Below, piece after piece: positions 35,454 to 43,516 of a DNA stretch of 64,000 nucleotides. The position numbers and the translations under genes are program-made. The notes below the pieces were generated by a model. That model made no database searches, was not told the origin of the DNA, and was given only the letters and a program-made list of their open reading frames with translations. Every line of letters starts with the position of its first letter. The first letter of the stretch is position 1. Source of the DNA: Deltaproteobacteria bacterium HGW-Deltaproteobacteria-6 (GTDB lineage: Bacteria; Desulfobacterota; Syntrophia; Syntrophales; Smithellaceae); the NCBI GenBank assembly GCA_002840435.1, contig PHAT01000002.1:390696-454695 (forward strand), written 5' to 3'.

Positions 35454-38363
35454 ATGCCCGCTCCGCAAATTATTCTTGATCTGATTGAACGCTTCGAGCG
35501 AAATCAGGACGTTTACAAATCCAGCGCCTACAACGAAACGCAGGTGCGCCGGGAATTTATTGACCCCTTTTTTGAAGCTTTGGGCTGGGATGTCAACAAT
35601 ACTTCCGGCCATGCCGAAGCGTACAAAGATGTTATTCACGAAGATGTGGTGAAAGTCAGCGGCGTCACCAAAGCGCCTGATTATTCCTTCCGCATCGGCG
35701 GACAGCGCAAGTTTTTTGTCGAGGCCAAGCAGCCCTCCATCAACATTAAAGATACTCCGGCGCCAGCTTTTCAGGTCAGACGCTATGCCTGGTCGGGCAA
35801 GCTGCCGCTTTCCATCGTTACGGACTTTGATGAATTTGCCGTTTACGACTGCCGGATCAAACCGGATCAGGCCGACAAATCCGACAAAGCTCGCATCAAA
35901 TACTATACGTATCAGCAATATGCTGAAAAATGGGATGAAATAGCGGCTGTCTTTTCCAAGGATGCCATCCTGAAAGGATCGTTCGACAAATACGCCGAAT
36001 CCAGCAAAGTCAAACGCGGCACCGCCGAAGTGGACAGTGCCTTTCTGGCGGAGATAGAAAGCTGGCGTGAGGCACTCGCCCGAAATATTGCCCTTCGCAA
36101 CAGCCTTTCCGTTCGCGAACTTAACGATTCTGTCCAGCGCGTCATTGACCGGATTATCTTTTTGCGCATTGCCGAAGACCGGGGCATTGAAGACTATGGG
36201 GCGCTCAGAGGCATCTGCAACGGCAGCAATATCTATGGCCGCTTGCAGGAACTTTTTGAAAAAGCCGACGACCGATACAACTCCGGCCTCTTCCATTTCC
36301 GCCAGGAAAAGGATCAGACGGAACTGCCTGATAAACTGACGCCTAATCTCATCATCGACGACAAGCCGCTCAAGGACATTCTCAAGACGCTTTATTATCC
36401 CGATTCACCCTACGAGTTTGCCGTCCTGCCCGCCGATATTCTGGGGCAGGTCTATGAGCAGTTCCTGGGGAAGGTCATCCGTCTGACGAGCGATCACCGA
36501 GCCGTAGTGGAAGACAAGCCCGAAGTCAAAAAAGCGGGCGGCGTCTTTTACACGCCCACTTACATTGTCGAGTATATCGTTCAAAACACCGTCGGAAAAC
36601 TCCTCGATGGGAAGACCCCGAAGAAGGCGGAGAGTCTGCGGATTCTTGATCCGGCCTGCGGTTCGGGGTCGTTTTTGCTGGGGGCTTACCAGCATCTGCT
36701 CGACTGGCATTTGAAGTGGTATGTGGCGGACGGCCCGGAAAAACACACAAAGGCAAAAAGACCGGCCCTGTATTCCGGACAGGGCGGCGCGTGGCATCTG
36801 ACCACCGCCGAGCGCAAACGGATTCTGCTCAACAACATTTACGGCGTGGATATCGACAGCCAAGCCGTCGAAGTCACCAAGCTCTCTCTTCTGCTCAAAG
36901 TGCTCGAAGACGAAACCGGCGAGACGCTCAATTCACAGCGCAAGCTTTTTCACGAGCGGGCGCTGCCCAATCTGGGCGGCAACATCAAGTGCGGCAATTC
37001 GCTGATCGGCCCGGATTTTTATGACGGCAAACAGATGAACCTGTTGGACCCGGAAGAAGCCCAGCGCATCAACGTGTTCGACTGGCAGGCAGAGTTTCCC
37101 GAGATTTTCAAAGTAGGCGGGTTTGACGCAGTAATCGGGAATCCGCCTTATGTTATCACGGGTAATGATAACTCTAACAATTCTCTGATAGATTATTTTA
37201 AACGTTATAATGTCTCACAATATAAGATTGATCTTTTTCATTTGTTTATTCAGCGTGGAATAGATCTAATCAGAAAAGATGGTAAATTAGGGTTTATCGT
37301 GCCTAACACATGGCTGACTTTGCAATATACGGATAGGTTGAGGAAATATATACTTGATCACACATCAATATTTGAAATTATAATATTCGACTATTTGGTT
37401 TTTAAGTCTGCGGATGTTCATACCGCCCTGATCTTTTTAGAAAAATATGACGCCGAAAAAGATCATAAAGTTCAGATAAAAATAATTTCAAAATTAGCGA
37501 CAGCTGAAGAATTAAAAAGTGCTGAGACTTTGCTTTCATCGCAATTATCATGGAAAAATTGCAACGGTTATATTTTTGAAACCAGAATAGTTGGGAAAGC
37601 AGGTGTTTTGATAAATAAGCTACTGAATAGTCATCCTCGACTTGATCAAGTTGCACGTGCTTCATTAGGTTGCCAAGCCTACAATAGTTCAAAGCATACA
37701 CAAGAACAGATAAAAAATCGTGTTTTTCATGCGTCTAAAAAACTAAGCGAAGAATATTTGCCTGAATTAGCAGGAAAAGATGTTTCTAGATACATAATAA
37801 TCAGGGAAAGGGGCGAATGGATAAAGTATGGTTCATGGCTGCATGATTATAGAACAATGGACTGGCTCACAGGTCCACGAATTCTGATACGCGAAATATC
37901 TGGACAAGATAAGCACAAAATACAAGCTTGTTACGCGGAAGAAACGTATTGTAATTATAAGACAATACTAAACGTTAACCCGTCTTCAAATACACAATTT
38001 TCAATGATGTATCTACTTGGCATTCTTAACTCAAGGCTGATATCCTTTCTATATCCTTACGTTTCCAATAAGATGGTTGCAAAGAGTTTCCCGCGTCTAT
38101 CTGTTGGGGATTTAAAAAAATTACCAATCCGTGAGATTGATATCGGAGATACCACTGATAAGAAAATGCATGACCGCATGGTTGAACTCGTCGAGCAGAT
38201 GCTTACGTCGAATAAGCAATTAGCAGAAGCCAGAATCGGCCAAGAGCAAACCCTGATCCAGCGCCAGATCGACGCGACCGATAAGCAGATCGACAAACTG
38301 GTTTATGAACTCTATGAACTGACAGAAGACGAAATCAAAATCGTTGAGGGGCAATCAACATAG
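35454..38363 (+). CDS. Type IIG restriction endonuclease-methyltransferase (Eco57I-like)
   Basis: 969 residues. An HsdR-like nuclease domain at ~1-150 has the PD-(D/E)xK pattern (PDYSF then FFVEAKQP). Helical region ~200-330. The N6-adenine methyltransferase domain has motif X GGVFYTPTYIVEYIV (~361), motif I LDPACGSGSFLLGAY (~400) and motif IV GNPPYV (~560). The remaining ~400 residues are the target recognition domain and a C-terminal coiled coil. One chain thus both cuts and modifies DNA, and no separate R, M or S gene is present. The recognition part (from about 37150) is markedly A/T-richer than the first half, a sign of exchange. Start ATG behind AAGGATAA. Confidence 0.87.
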   Translation: MPAPQIILDLIERFERNQDVYKSSAYNETQVRREFIDPFFEALGWDVNNTSGHAEAYKDVIHEDVVKVSGVTKAPDYSFRIGGQRKFFVEAKQPSINIKDTPAPAFQVRRYAWSGKLPLSIVTDFDEFAVYDCRIKPDQADKSDKARIKYYTYQQYAEKWDEIAAVFSKDAILKGSFDKYAESSKVKRGTAEVDSAFLAEIESWREALARNIALRNSLSVRELNDSVQRVIDRIIFLRIAEDRGIEDYGALRGICNGSNIYGRLQELFEKADDRYNSGLFHFRQEKDQTELPDKLTPNLIIDDKPLKDILKTLYYPDSPYEFAVLPADILGQVYEQFLGKVIRLTSDHRAVVEDKPEVKKAGGVFYTPTYIVEYIVQNTVGKLLDGKTPKKAESLRILDPACGSGSFLLGAYQHLLDWHLKWYVADGPEKHTKAKRPALYSGQGGAWHLTTAERKRILLNNIYGVDIDSQAVEVTKLSLLLKVLEDETGETLNSQRKLFHERALPNLGGNIKCGNSLIGPDFYDGKQMNLLDPEEAQRINVFDWQAEFPEIFKVGGFDAVIGNPPYVITGNDNSNNSLIDYFKRYNVSQYKIDLFHLFIQRGIDLIRKDGKLGFIVPNTWLTLQYTDRLRKYILDHTSIFEIIIFDYLVFKSADVHTALIFLEKYDAEKDHKVQIKIISKLATAEELKSAETLLSSQLSWKNCNGYIFETRIVGKAGVLINKLLNSHPRLDQVARASLGCQAYNSSKHTQEQIKNRVFHASKKLSEEYLPELAGKDVSRYIIIRERGEWIKYGSWLHDYRTMDWLTGPRILIREISGQDKHKIQACYAEETYCNYKTILNVNPSSNTQFSMMYLLGILNSRLISFLYPYVSNKMVAKSFPRLSVGDLKKLPIREIDIGDTTDKKMHDRMVELVEQMLTSNKQLAEARIGQEQTLIQRQIDATDKQIDKLVYELYELTEDEIKIVEGQST

Positions 38364-38409
38364 AACAAGGAATTGCAACCACCACTGAAGGGTGGCAAGT
38401 CCCCTTGTT
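38364..38409 (+). other. Hairpin after the restriction-modification gene
   Basis: AACAAGG...CAACCACC pairs with GGGTGGCAAG...CCTTGTT directly after the stop codon. No T tract follows, so it is at best a weak terminator. Confidence 0.4.
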
Positions 38410-38644
38410 CAGCAATTTCTCTCAACATGCCATGGATGAACTGATCCCGGAAGCCCCGCTTACCTTCGCTTCTGGGACAATTCCCAATCCCGATATGCCG
38501 GAATTATCTCTTGTAAAATCAGAAACCATCGCAGTTGAGCCGGGGCATACCCTGCGCGAATATGCCCGAAATGTTGTGGCTCTTGGCGAAGCGAAGCGTC
38601 AAGCAGCCGAACTGTTTGAGCCGAAGGCGAGTTTTCGGCTGTAG
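38405..38644 (+). pseudogene. Short uncertain ORF, partly repeat-encoded
   Basis: 79 codons from TTG with no good ribosome site. The frame stays open upstream across the hairpin to about 38348. The second half (from VEPGHTLREYA) is encoded by the long inverted repeat 38531-38709. No family is recognised. It is more likely a remnant or chance ORF than a working gene. Confidence 0.25.
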
Positions 38645-38709
38645 TGCAGCGAGCATAGAGCCACAGTTGCAGGGCATTCTGAGCGATGGGTATGCCCCGG
38701 CTCAACTGC
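38531..38709. repeat. Long imperfect inverted repeat (about 180 bp)
   Basis: GCAGTTGAGCCGGGGCATAC (38531-38550) is the exact reverse complement of 38690-38709. Pairing continues inward with gaps (ATGCCC...TGTGGCTCT against AGAGCCACA...GGGCAT) to an inner stem around GAGCCGAAGG...TTTTCGGCT. It looks like a palindromic mobile-element remnant (MITE type). Confidence 0.75.
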
Positions 38710-38787
38710 CTCCGTTCACCCCTGATGGACAATGACATTCTCATTCTCAGAATCGGAGATCGGAATGATGTTGGTTTCTTGAACTGA

Positions 38788-38816
38788 TTGACAAATATGA
38801 GGGAGACTGGTAAGCA
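38788..38816 (+). promoter_or_regulatory. Possible promoter for the thiamin unit
   Basis: A perfect TTGACA (38788-38793) and, 17 bases on, a weak TAAGCA (38811-38816), just ahead of the TPP riboswitch. Confidence 0.4.
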
Positions 38817-38824
38817 AAAAACAT

Positions 38825-38900
38825 TCGGGGTGTCAGGGCATCGGCCTTGTCTGAGATCATACCCGTTGAACCTGATCTGGGTAATGCCGGCGTAGGGAGA
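38825..38900 (+). ncRNA. TPP riboswitch (THI element)
   Basis: The conserved blocks are present in order: CGGGGTGTC, CTGAGATCATACCCGTTGAA, CCTGATCTGGGTAATGCCGG and CGTAGGGA. It binds thiamin pyrophosphate and here should control thiM-thiE. The terminator at 38917 gives the off state. Confidence 0.95.
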
Positions 38901-38916
38901 ATAGAGATTTCATTTT

Positions 38917-38954
38917 AACCCCTTTCTCTCTTATGGCGAAGGGGTTTTTATTTT
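38917..38954 (+). terminator. Riboswitch-controlled terminator
   Basis: AACCCCTT (38917-38924) pairs perfectly with AAGGGGTT (38939-38946), followed by TTTATTTT. It lies between the TPP riboswitch and thiM and ends 26 bases before the start codon. Confidence 0.85.
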
Positions 38955-38979
38955 GAAATCAAAAACAGGAGAAGCAGGA

Positions 38980-39783
38980 ATGAAGATAACGGCGGCGGAA
39001 ATATTTCAATCAGTTGAAGACATCCGGGCGAAGAGCCCCCTGATCCACAACATTACCAATTATGTGGTGATGAACAATACGGCCAACGCGCTTCTGGCTA
39101 TCGGCGCGTCGCCGGTGATGATTCATGCCGAAGAAGAAGTGGAGGACATGGCGGCAATCGCTTCCGCGCTGGTCATCAATATCGGCACCATCAGCGCCCC
39201 CTGGGTAAGGGGAATGTTCAAGGCCATGGCTTCCGCCCGTTCCAAAGGCGTGCCTGTGGTTATCGATCCGGTCGGCGCCGGGGCAACCCCTTATCGGACC
39301 CGGACCATCCGCGAACTGATCAGCGCCAATCAGCCGACGATTATCCGGGGCAATGCCTCTGAAGTTATGGCGCTTATGGATGACCATCTGAAAACCAAGG
39401 GTGTGGACAGCACGGCCGCCTCTGATGAGGCGCTCCATGCCGCGCAACAGATCAGTGAAGAACGCCAATGTGTTGTTTGCATCAGCGGCGCCGTGGATTA
39501 TATCGTTTCCGGAAACCGGACGGTGAAAGTTGCCAACGGCCATCCGATGATGACCAAAGTGACCGGCCTGGGCTGCACGGCTACCGCCATTTGCGGCGCT
39601 TTTGCCGCCGTGGAAAAAGATCCGCTCACGGCAGCGGCTAAAGCCATGGCGGTTATGGGCATTGCCGGAGAAATGGCCGCAGCAAAATCAGCTGGTCCCG
39701 GATCGCTGCAAATGCATTTTCTGGATATTCTATATGCCCTGTCGGAAAACGACATCAGCCGGCATTTAAAAATGGAGGAATAG
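38980..39783 (+). CDS. thiM: Hydroxyethylthiazole kinase
   Basis: 267 residues from the ATG at 38980, with CAGGAGAAG upstream. ThiM motifs are clear: [20 protein letters not shown] at the start, the [12 protein letters not shown] loop near residue 108, GNASEVMAL, and the C-terminal [14 protein letters not shown] with the catalytic Cys region. It phosphorylates 4-methyl-5-hydroxyethylthiazole with ATP, a salvage step of thiamin synthesis. It is followed two bases later by thiE, which uses its product, and is controlled by the TPP riboswitch upstream. Confidence 0.95.
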   Translation: MKITAAEIFQSVEDIRAKSPLIHNITNYVVMNNTANALLAIGASPVMIHAEEEVEDMAAIASALVINIGTISAPWVRGMFKAMASARSKGVPVVIDPVGAGATPYRTRTIRELISANQPTIIRGNASEVMALMDDHLKTKGVDSTAASDEALHAAQQISEERQCVVCISGAVDYIVSGNRTVKVANGHPMMTKVTGLGCTATAICGAFAAVEKDPLTAAAKAMAVMGIAGEMAAAKSAGPGSLQMHFLDILYALSENDISRHLKMEE

Positions 39784-39785
39784 TC

Positions 39786-40418
39786 GTGCGAGGTGTTTAT
39801 CTGGTGACCGACCGCGGCCTGTGCCGCAACAGACCCCTGCAGGATATTGTCTTGCAGGCCATACAGGGCGGCGCAGCTTATGTTCAGCTGCGCGAAAAGG
39901 AAATGTCAACCCGCGATTTTGTCGAAGAAGCCCTCGCCGTAAAAAAATTGCTTGCCCCCCGTCAGGTGCCGCTGATCATCAACGACCGTATTGACGTGGC
40001 GCTGGCGGTAGGTGCGGAAGGCATTCATATCGGTCAGGAAGACATGCCCTATGCCATGGCGCGCCGGTTGCTGGGGGAAAAGGCGATCATCGGCTTGTCG
40101 GTGGAAACGTGGGCGGATGTTGAAGCCGCGGAATCGCTGGCCGTCGCTTATATCGGTGTAAGCCCCGTGTTTGACACGCCGACCAAAACGGATACGAAAG
40201 AGCCCTGGGGCCTGGAGGGGTTGAAGAAAATCAAGTCCTTCAGCCGTCATCCTCTGGTGGCTATCGGCGGCATTAATGAAACCAATGCCCGGGATGTTGT
40301 CGCGGCAGGCGCCGATTGCCTGGCTGTCGTGTCGGCCATCTGTTCGGCTTCTGATCCGGTTGCGGCAACGATCAATCTCAAAAACAGAATTGATTCTGCT
40401 TTAAAAGAGAGAAAATAG
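39786..40418 (+). CDS. thiE: Thiamin phosphate synthase
   Basis: 210 residues from a GTG at 39786 behind GGAGGAAT. TIM-barrel ThiE motifs: VYLVTDR, VQLREKEMSTRDF, LIINDRIDVALAVGAEGIHI, GQEDMP, GLSVETW, YIGVSPVFDTPTKTD and VAIGGINETN. It joins the thiazole phosphate made by ThiM with HMP pyrophosphate to give thiamin phosphate. With thiM it makes a two-gene salvage unit; no thiC, thiG or thiD is in the window. Confidence 0.95.
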   Translation: MRGVYLVTDRGLCRNRPLQDIVLQAIQGGAAYVQLREKEMSTRDFVEEALAVKKLLAPRQVPLIINDRIDVALAVGAEGIHIGQEDMPYAMARRLLGEKAIIGLSVETWADVEAAESLAVAYIGVSPVFDTPTKTDTKEPWGLEGLKKIKSFSRHPLVAIGGINETNARDVVAAGADCLAVVSAICSASDPVAATINLKNRIDSALKERK

Positions 40419-40550
40419 CCGAATCCGGCAATGGCGATTCAGGCGGGGAACCTATTAAAACCGTTTCCCGCGGATGCTGCCACCCGTCCCGCGTAGTCAT
40501 CCCGTGCACAAAAATGATTGTTGCAAATTATGGAGACTTGACGGTGGGGG

Positions 40551-40949
40551 GTGATAGTGATAGAAAAAACCATGTGTTTCAGATCACTCAAAAATTACCT
40601 GACCTATGCCATTCTTCTCTTTTACCTTTGCACACCTATGCTCGACAGTATGGTATACACCGATTGTGCAGGTAATGCCCCTTTTCGCGGTGAAACAACT
40701 ATCTCTCACATGAAAGCCTCTCACACGGATGTTCGCTATTCCGGAAAAGGCGAGACGCAATCCAATACTGCCGGTGAGCAGGGTCATCAATCCATCTGTT
40801 CGATCTGTGCCAATGTGCTCATGGGCACAGAAGTTTCTTCCGTCAATCCACCTGTCATCACAGCGCAATATTATAACCCCTGCATAACGCCGGTGATATC
40901 CGAACTCCATTATTCCATCGATAAACCGCCTCAGAACCTCTTCGTATAA
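40551..40949 (+). CDS. Small membrane-anchored protein upstream of a metal efflux operon
   Basis: 132 residues from a GTG at 40551; the ATG at 40572 is an alternative, and neither has a clear ribosome site. One hydrophobic segment (LTYAILLFYLCTPMLDSMV) near the N-terminus suggests a signal or anchor. The exported part has a cysteine/histidine motif (GHQSICSICANVLMG) that could bind metal. I do not recognise a named family. The position ahead of a CzcCBA-type system is the main hint of a metal role. Confidence 0.55.
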   Translation: MIVIEKTMCFRSLKNYLTYAILLFYLCTPMLDSMVYTDCAGNAPFRGETTISHMKASHTDVRYSGKGETQSNTAGEQGHQSICSICANVLMGTEVSSVNPPVITAQYYNPCITPVISELHYSIDKPPQNLFV

Positions 40950-41045
40950 ACCATTTCTCTGTAGAGCCGTTTCAGCCGGAATACTGCCGTAATCCCGCTG
41001 AAATACCTGCATCTGATACCAGATTTCTTAATATGAGGTGAATCA

Positions 41046-42275
41046 ATGCGACGTTTTATGATGACGATGTCTTTCATAATTATTTTTGCCGCCCCGGCTT
41101 ATTCGATGACGGTCGAAGAGGCGGTCCGGCATGCCCTTGCTCATCATCCCGATCTCCAGGCCCTGAGGCTCGAAGAAGGTTCCGCCAATGGCCGGCTGGC
41201 AAAAGCGCGGCTGCTTTTAAACAATAACCCGACCCTCGGGGGCAGTATCTCGAAAAAAGACAGACCGGAGGGGGAAAACGGCAGTGCCTACACCAATTAT
41301 GGCTTCAAACTCTCTCAGGAATTTGAAATCGCGGGGCAAAGGGGCACACGGATTCATATGACGGAAACGGAGCTGGCCCGCGTCAAAGCCGGAATCAAAG
41401 ATAAAGAGCGGGTTTTGATTTCGGAAGTAAAGGATTCCTTTGCCAGAGTGCTGGCGTTAAAAAAGAAAAACGGGCTGGCCCGGGAGATTGTTCAACTGAA
41501 AGAAGAATTGCTGGGGTACACCAGGATCAAGTTTCAGGCGGGCGATGTCTCCGGCCTTGATGTGAATCTGGCGGAGGTTGAATTGAGCAGGGCCAGGAGA
41601 GAACTTCTTTTAAACGGGAGAGAATACCGGGAAGCACTTTTGGCCTTACAGGGATTGCTCGGCATATCGCCGGACGGGTCATTTTCCATCCAGGGCGATT
41701 TGCCTTCGGATGTGCCGGCGTTGCCTGATCGGGCAGTCCTGAAAGAGAGAGCCCGTGCCTTGCGGCCCGACGCCAGGGCAGGCATCTTTGAAGTGGAGAA
41801 AGCCAGGGCAGCGCTTAAACTGGCGGAAAAGGACGTTATCCCGAATGTAACGCTCTCCGGATTTTACGACCGCGACGAGCTGAGAAATGCCGTCGGGCTG
41901 GAGATATCCATTCCGTTTCCCCTCTTCGACAGGAAGCAGGCGGAGAAAAAAGAGGCCTATGCCAAAGCGGAAGGAGCGAAGATAAAGGTCGATGGACAAA
42001 AAAGAACAATAGAACGCGAAGTCGAGCAGGCATACAGCGATCTTGCCGCGGCTGTTGAGGAGCTGACGCTTTTCAAAAAGGAGATTATTGTGAAAGCGGC
42101 CGAGAACCTGAACCTCCTGAATCTGGCGTTTAAGGAAGGGAAGGTTGGCTTCTTTGAAGTGCGGCTGGCGCAAAAGGATACCATTGAGGCGCAGTTCGCC
42201 TATATTGAAGCGCAGACCCGGACACAGCTGGCGGTGAACGCAATTGAAAAGACCACAGGAGGAGCGCTGAAATGA
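41046..42275 (+). CDS. TolC-family outer membrane factor of an RND efflux system (CzcC-like)
   Basis: 409 residues with a signal peptide (MSFIIIFAAPAYS). It has two repeats of the outer membrane efflux protein fold, rich in long helices (VEEAVRHALAHHPDLQALRL near the start; KAAENLNLLNLAFKEGKVGF near the end). The protein forms the trimeric channel through the outer membrane. The stop overlaps the start of the adaptor gene (ATGA), so the three efflux genes form a translationally coupled operon. Confidence 0.88.
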   Translation: MRRFMMTMSFIIIFAAPAYSMTVEEAVRHALAHHPDLQALRLEEGSANGRLAKARLLLNNNPTLGGSISKKDRPEGENGSAYTNYGFKLSQEFEIAGQRGTRIHMTETELARVKAGIKDKERVLISEVKDSFARVLALKKKNGLAREIVQLKEELLGYTRIKFQAGDVSGLDVNLAEVELSRARRELLLNGREYREALLALQGLLGISPDGSFSIQGDLPSDVPALPDRAVLKERARALRPDARAGIFEVEKARAALKLAEKDVIPNVTLSGFYDRDELRNAVGLEISIPFPLFDRKQAEKKEAYAKAEGAKIKVDGQKRTIEREVEQAYSDLAAAVEELTLFKKEIIVKAAENLNLLNLAFKEGKVGFFEVRLAQKDTIEAQFAYIEAQTRTQLAVNAIEKTTGGALK

Positions 42276-43516
42276 TAAAACCATTTGGAGATATAGTGAA
42301 GCAGGGTTTGCTGATTGCCGCCTTCCTTCTTCCGGGAATGGCCATGATGACCGCGGGATGCGGAAAAAATGACGCGCAGGAAAAAGCAAAAACGGCAGTG
42401 GTCAGGGAAGCGAAGGAATCCGGCCATAATGAAAGCGCTGAAAAAGAAGCGCACGGCATGGTTACGCTGTCTCAGGAAATGCAGATGTCTTCAGGAATAG
42501 AAGTCATGCAGGTATCCCTGGAAGAAGCGGCAGTTCCTCTCTCGGCGACGGCTGTGATCGAAATGAACATGGACAGAGCCGCCAGAATCAGTCCGCGGGT
42601 AACGGGAAAGGCTGTTAAAATAATTGTCTCACAAGGTGACAGGGTGAAAGCCGGACAGGCGCTTGCTTATCTCGACAGCGTGGAACTCGATCAGATTTGG
42701 GCCGACTATCGGAAAGCGCAGGGCAAAGTGGAGCTGGCGCGGAGGAACCTCCAGAGGGAGGAAACTCTGTTTCAAAAAAAGATATCCCCGGAGAAAGACG
42801 TATTGAAGGCAAGACAGGAACTCAATGAGACGGAGGCGGATGTCAATTATGCCAAGGAGCGTTTCCGTCTGGTTGGCGTTGATGTGACTCAGTTTGCCTC
42901 AAGTAAAGCTAACAGCAGCCATCCCCTTGTGCCGGTTGCATCACCGGTCGGCGGGATCGTGATAGAAAAAGCAGTAACTCAGGGCGAGGTGGTTAATCCC
43001 GACAAGACGCTCTTTCTGGTGGCGGATCTCACGACGCTCTGGGTGGTGATCGATGTCTATGAAAAGGATGCATCCAGGCTCAGGGTCGGCACAGGCGTGA
43101 AGGTATCGGTCACAGCATTTCCGGATAAGGTATTCAAAGGAAAAATATCCTACGTTGCCGACGTTGTGGATGAAAAGACCAGAACCGAAAAGGCGAGGGT
43201 CACGATCGACAATGCAAGCGGGCTGCTTAAGCCCGGCATGTTTGCGTCCGTCCTGATTGAAACAAAAAACGTCAAGGGTGAGCGGTTAATCGCCGTCCCG
43301 GAAGAGGCCGTGCAGATTGAAGGCGCGGCGCGCTACGTTTTCGTCCGGGTCGCCCCCGACAAGTTTGCCAGAAGAGATATCGAGGTCGGCAGGACACTCG
43401 GAAAAAATCTGGAGGTGACGGCAGGACTTAAGGAAGGCGAGTTCTTCGCGGTCAGGGGCGCCTTTATTCTGAAATCGGAGCTCAAAAAAGGTGAACTCGA
43501 GGGGGATGCGCACTGA
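42272..43516 (+). CDS. Periplasmic adaptor of an RND efflux system (CzcB-like lipoprotein)
   Basis: 414 residues. The signal sequence ends in a lipobox-like TAGC (near residue 30), and a His/Glu-rich stretch (ESGHNESAEKEAHG) could bind metal. The HlyD-type fold is clear: a split lipoyl motif (ISPRVTGKAVKIIVSQGDRV and VASPVGGIVIEKAVTQGEVV), a helical hairpin between, and the beta-barrel (LWVVIDVYEKDASRLRVGTG). It bridges inner pump and outer channel. It overlaps both neighbours. Confidence 0.88.
   Translation: MIKPFGDIVKQGLLIAAFLLPGMAMMTAGCGKNDAQEKAKTAVVREAKESGHNESAEKEAHGMVTLSQEMQMSSGIEVMQVSLEEAAVPLSATAVIEMNMDRAARISPRVTGKAVKIIVSQGDRVKAGQALAYLDSVELDQIWADYRKAQGKVELARRNLQREETLFQKKISPEKDVLKARQELNETEADVNYAKERFRLVGVDVTQFASSKANSSHPLVPVASPVGGIVIEKAVTQGEVVNPDKTLFLVADLTTLWVVIDVYEKDASRLRVGTGVKVSVTAFPDKVFKGKISYVADVVDEKTRTEKARVTIDNASGLLKPGMFASVLIETKNVKGERLIAVPEEAVQIEGAARYVFVRVAPDKFARRDIEVGRTLGKNLEVTAGLKEGEFFAVRGAFILKSELKKGELEGDAH

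Noticed and set aside
40419-40550. GC-rich structured stretch after thiE that at first looked like a cobalamin riboswitch
   Set aside because: It has a GCGGGGAA/TTTCCCGC stem, but the conserved B12-box and core blocks are absent.
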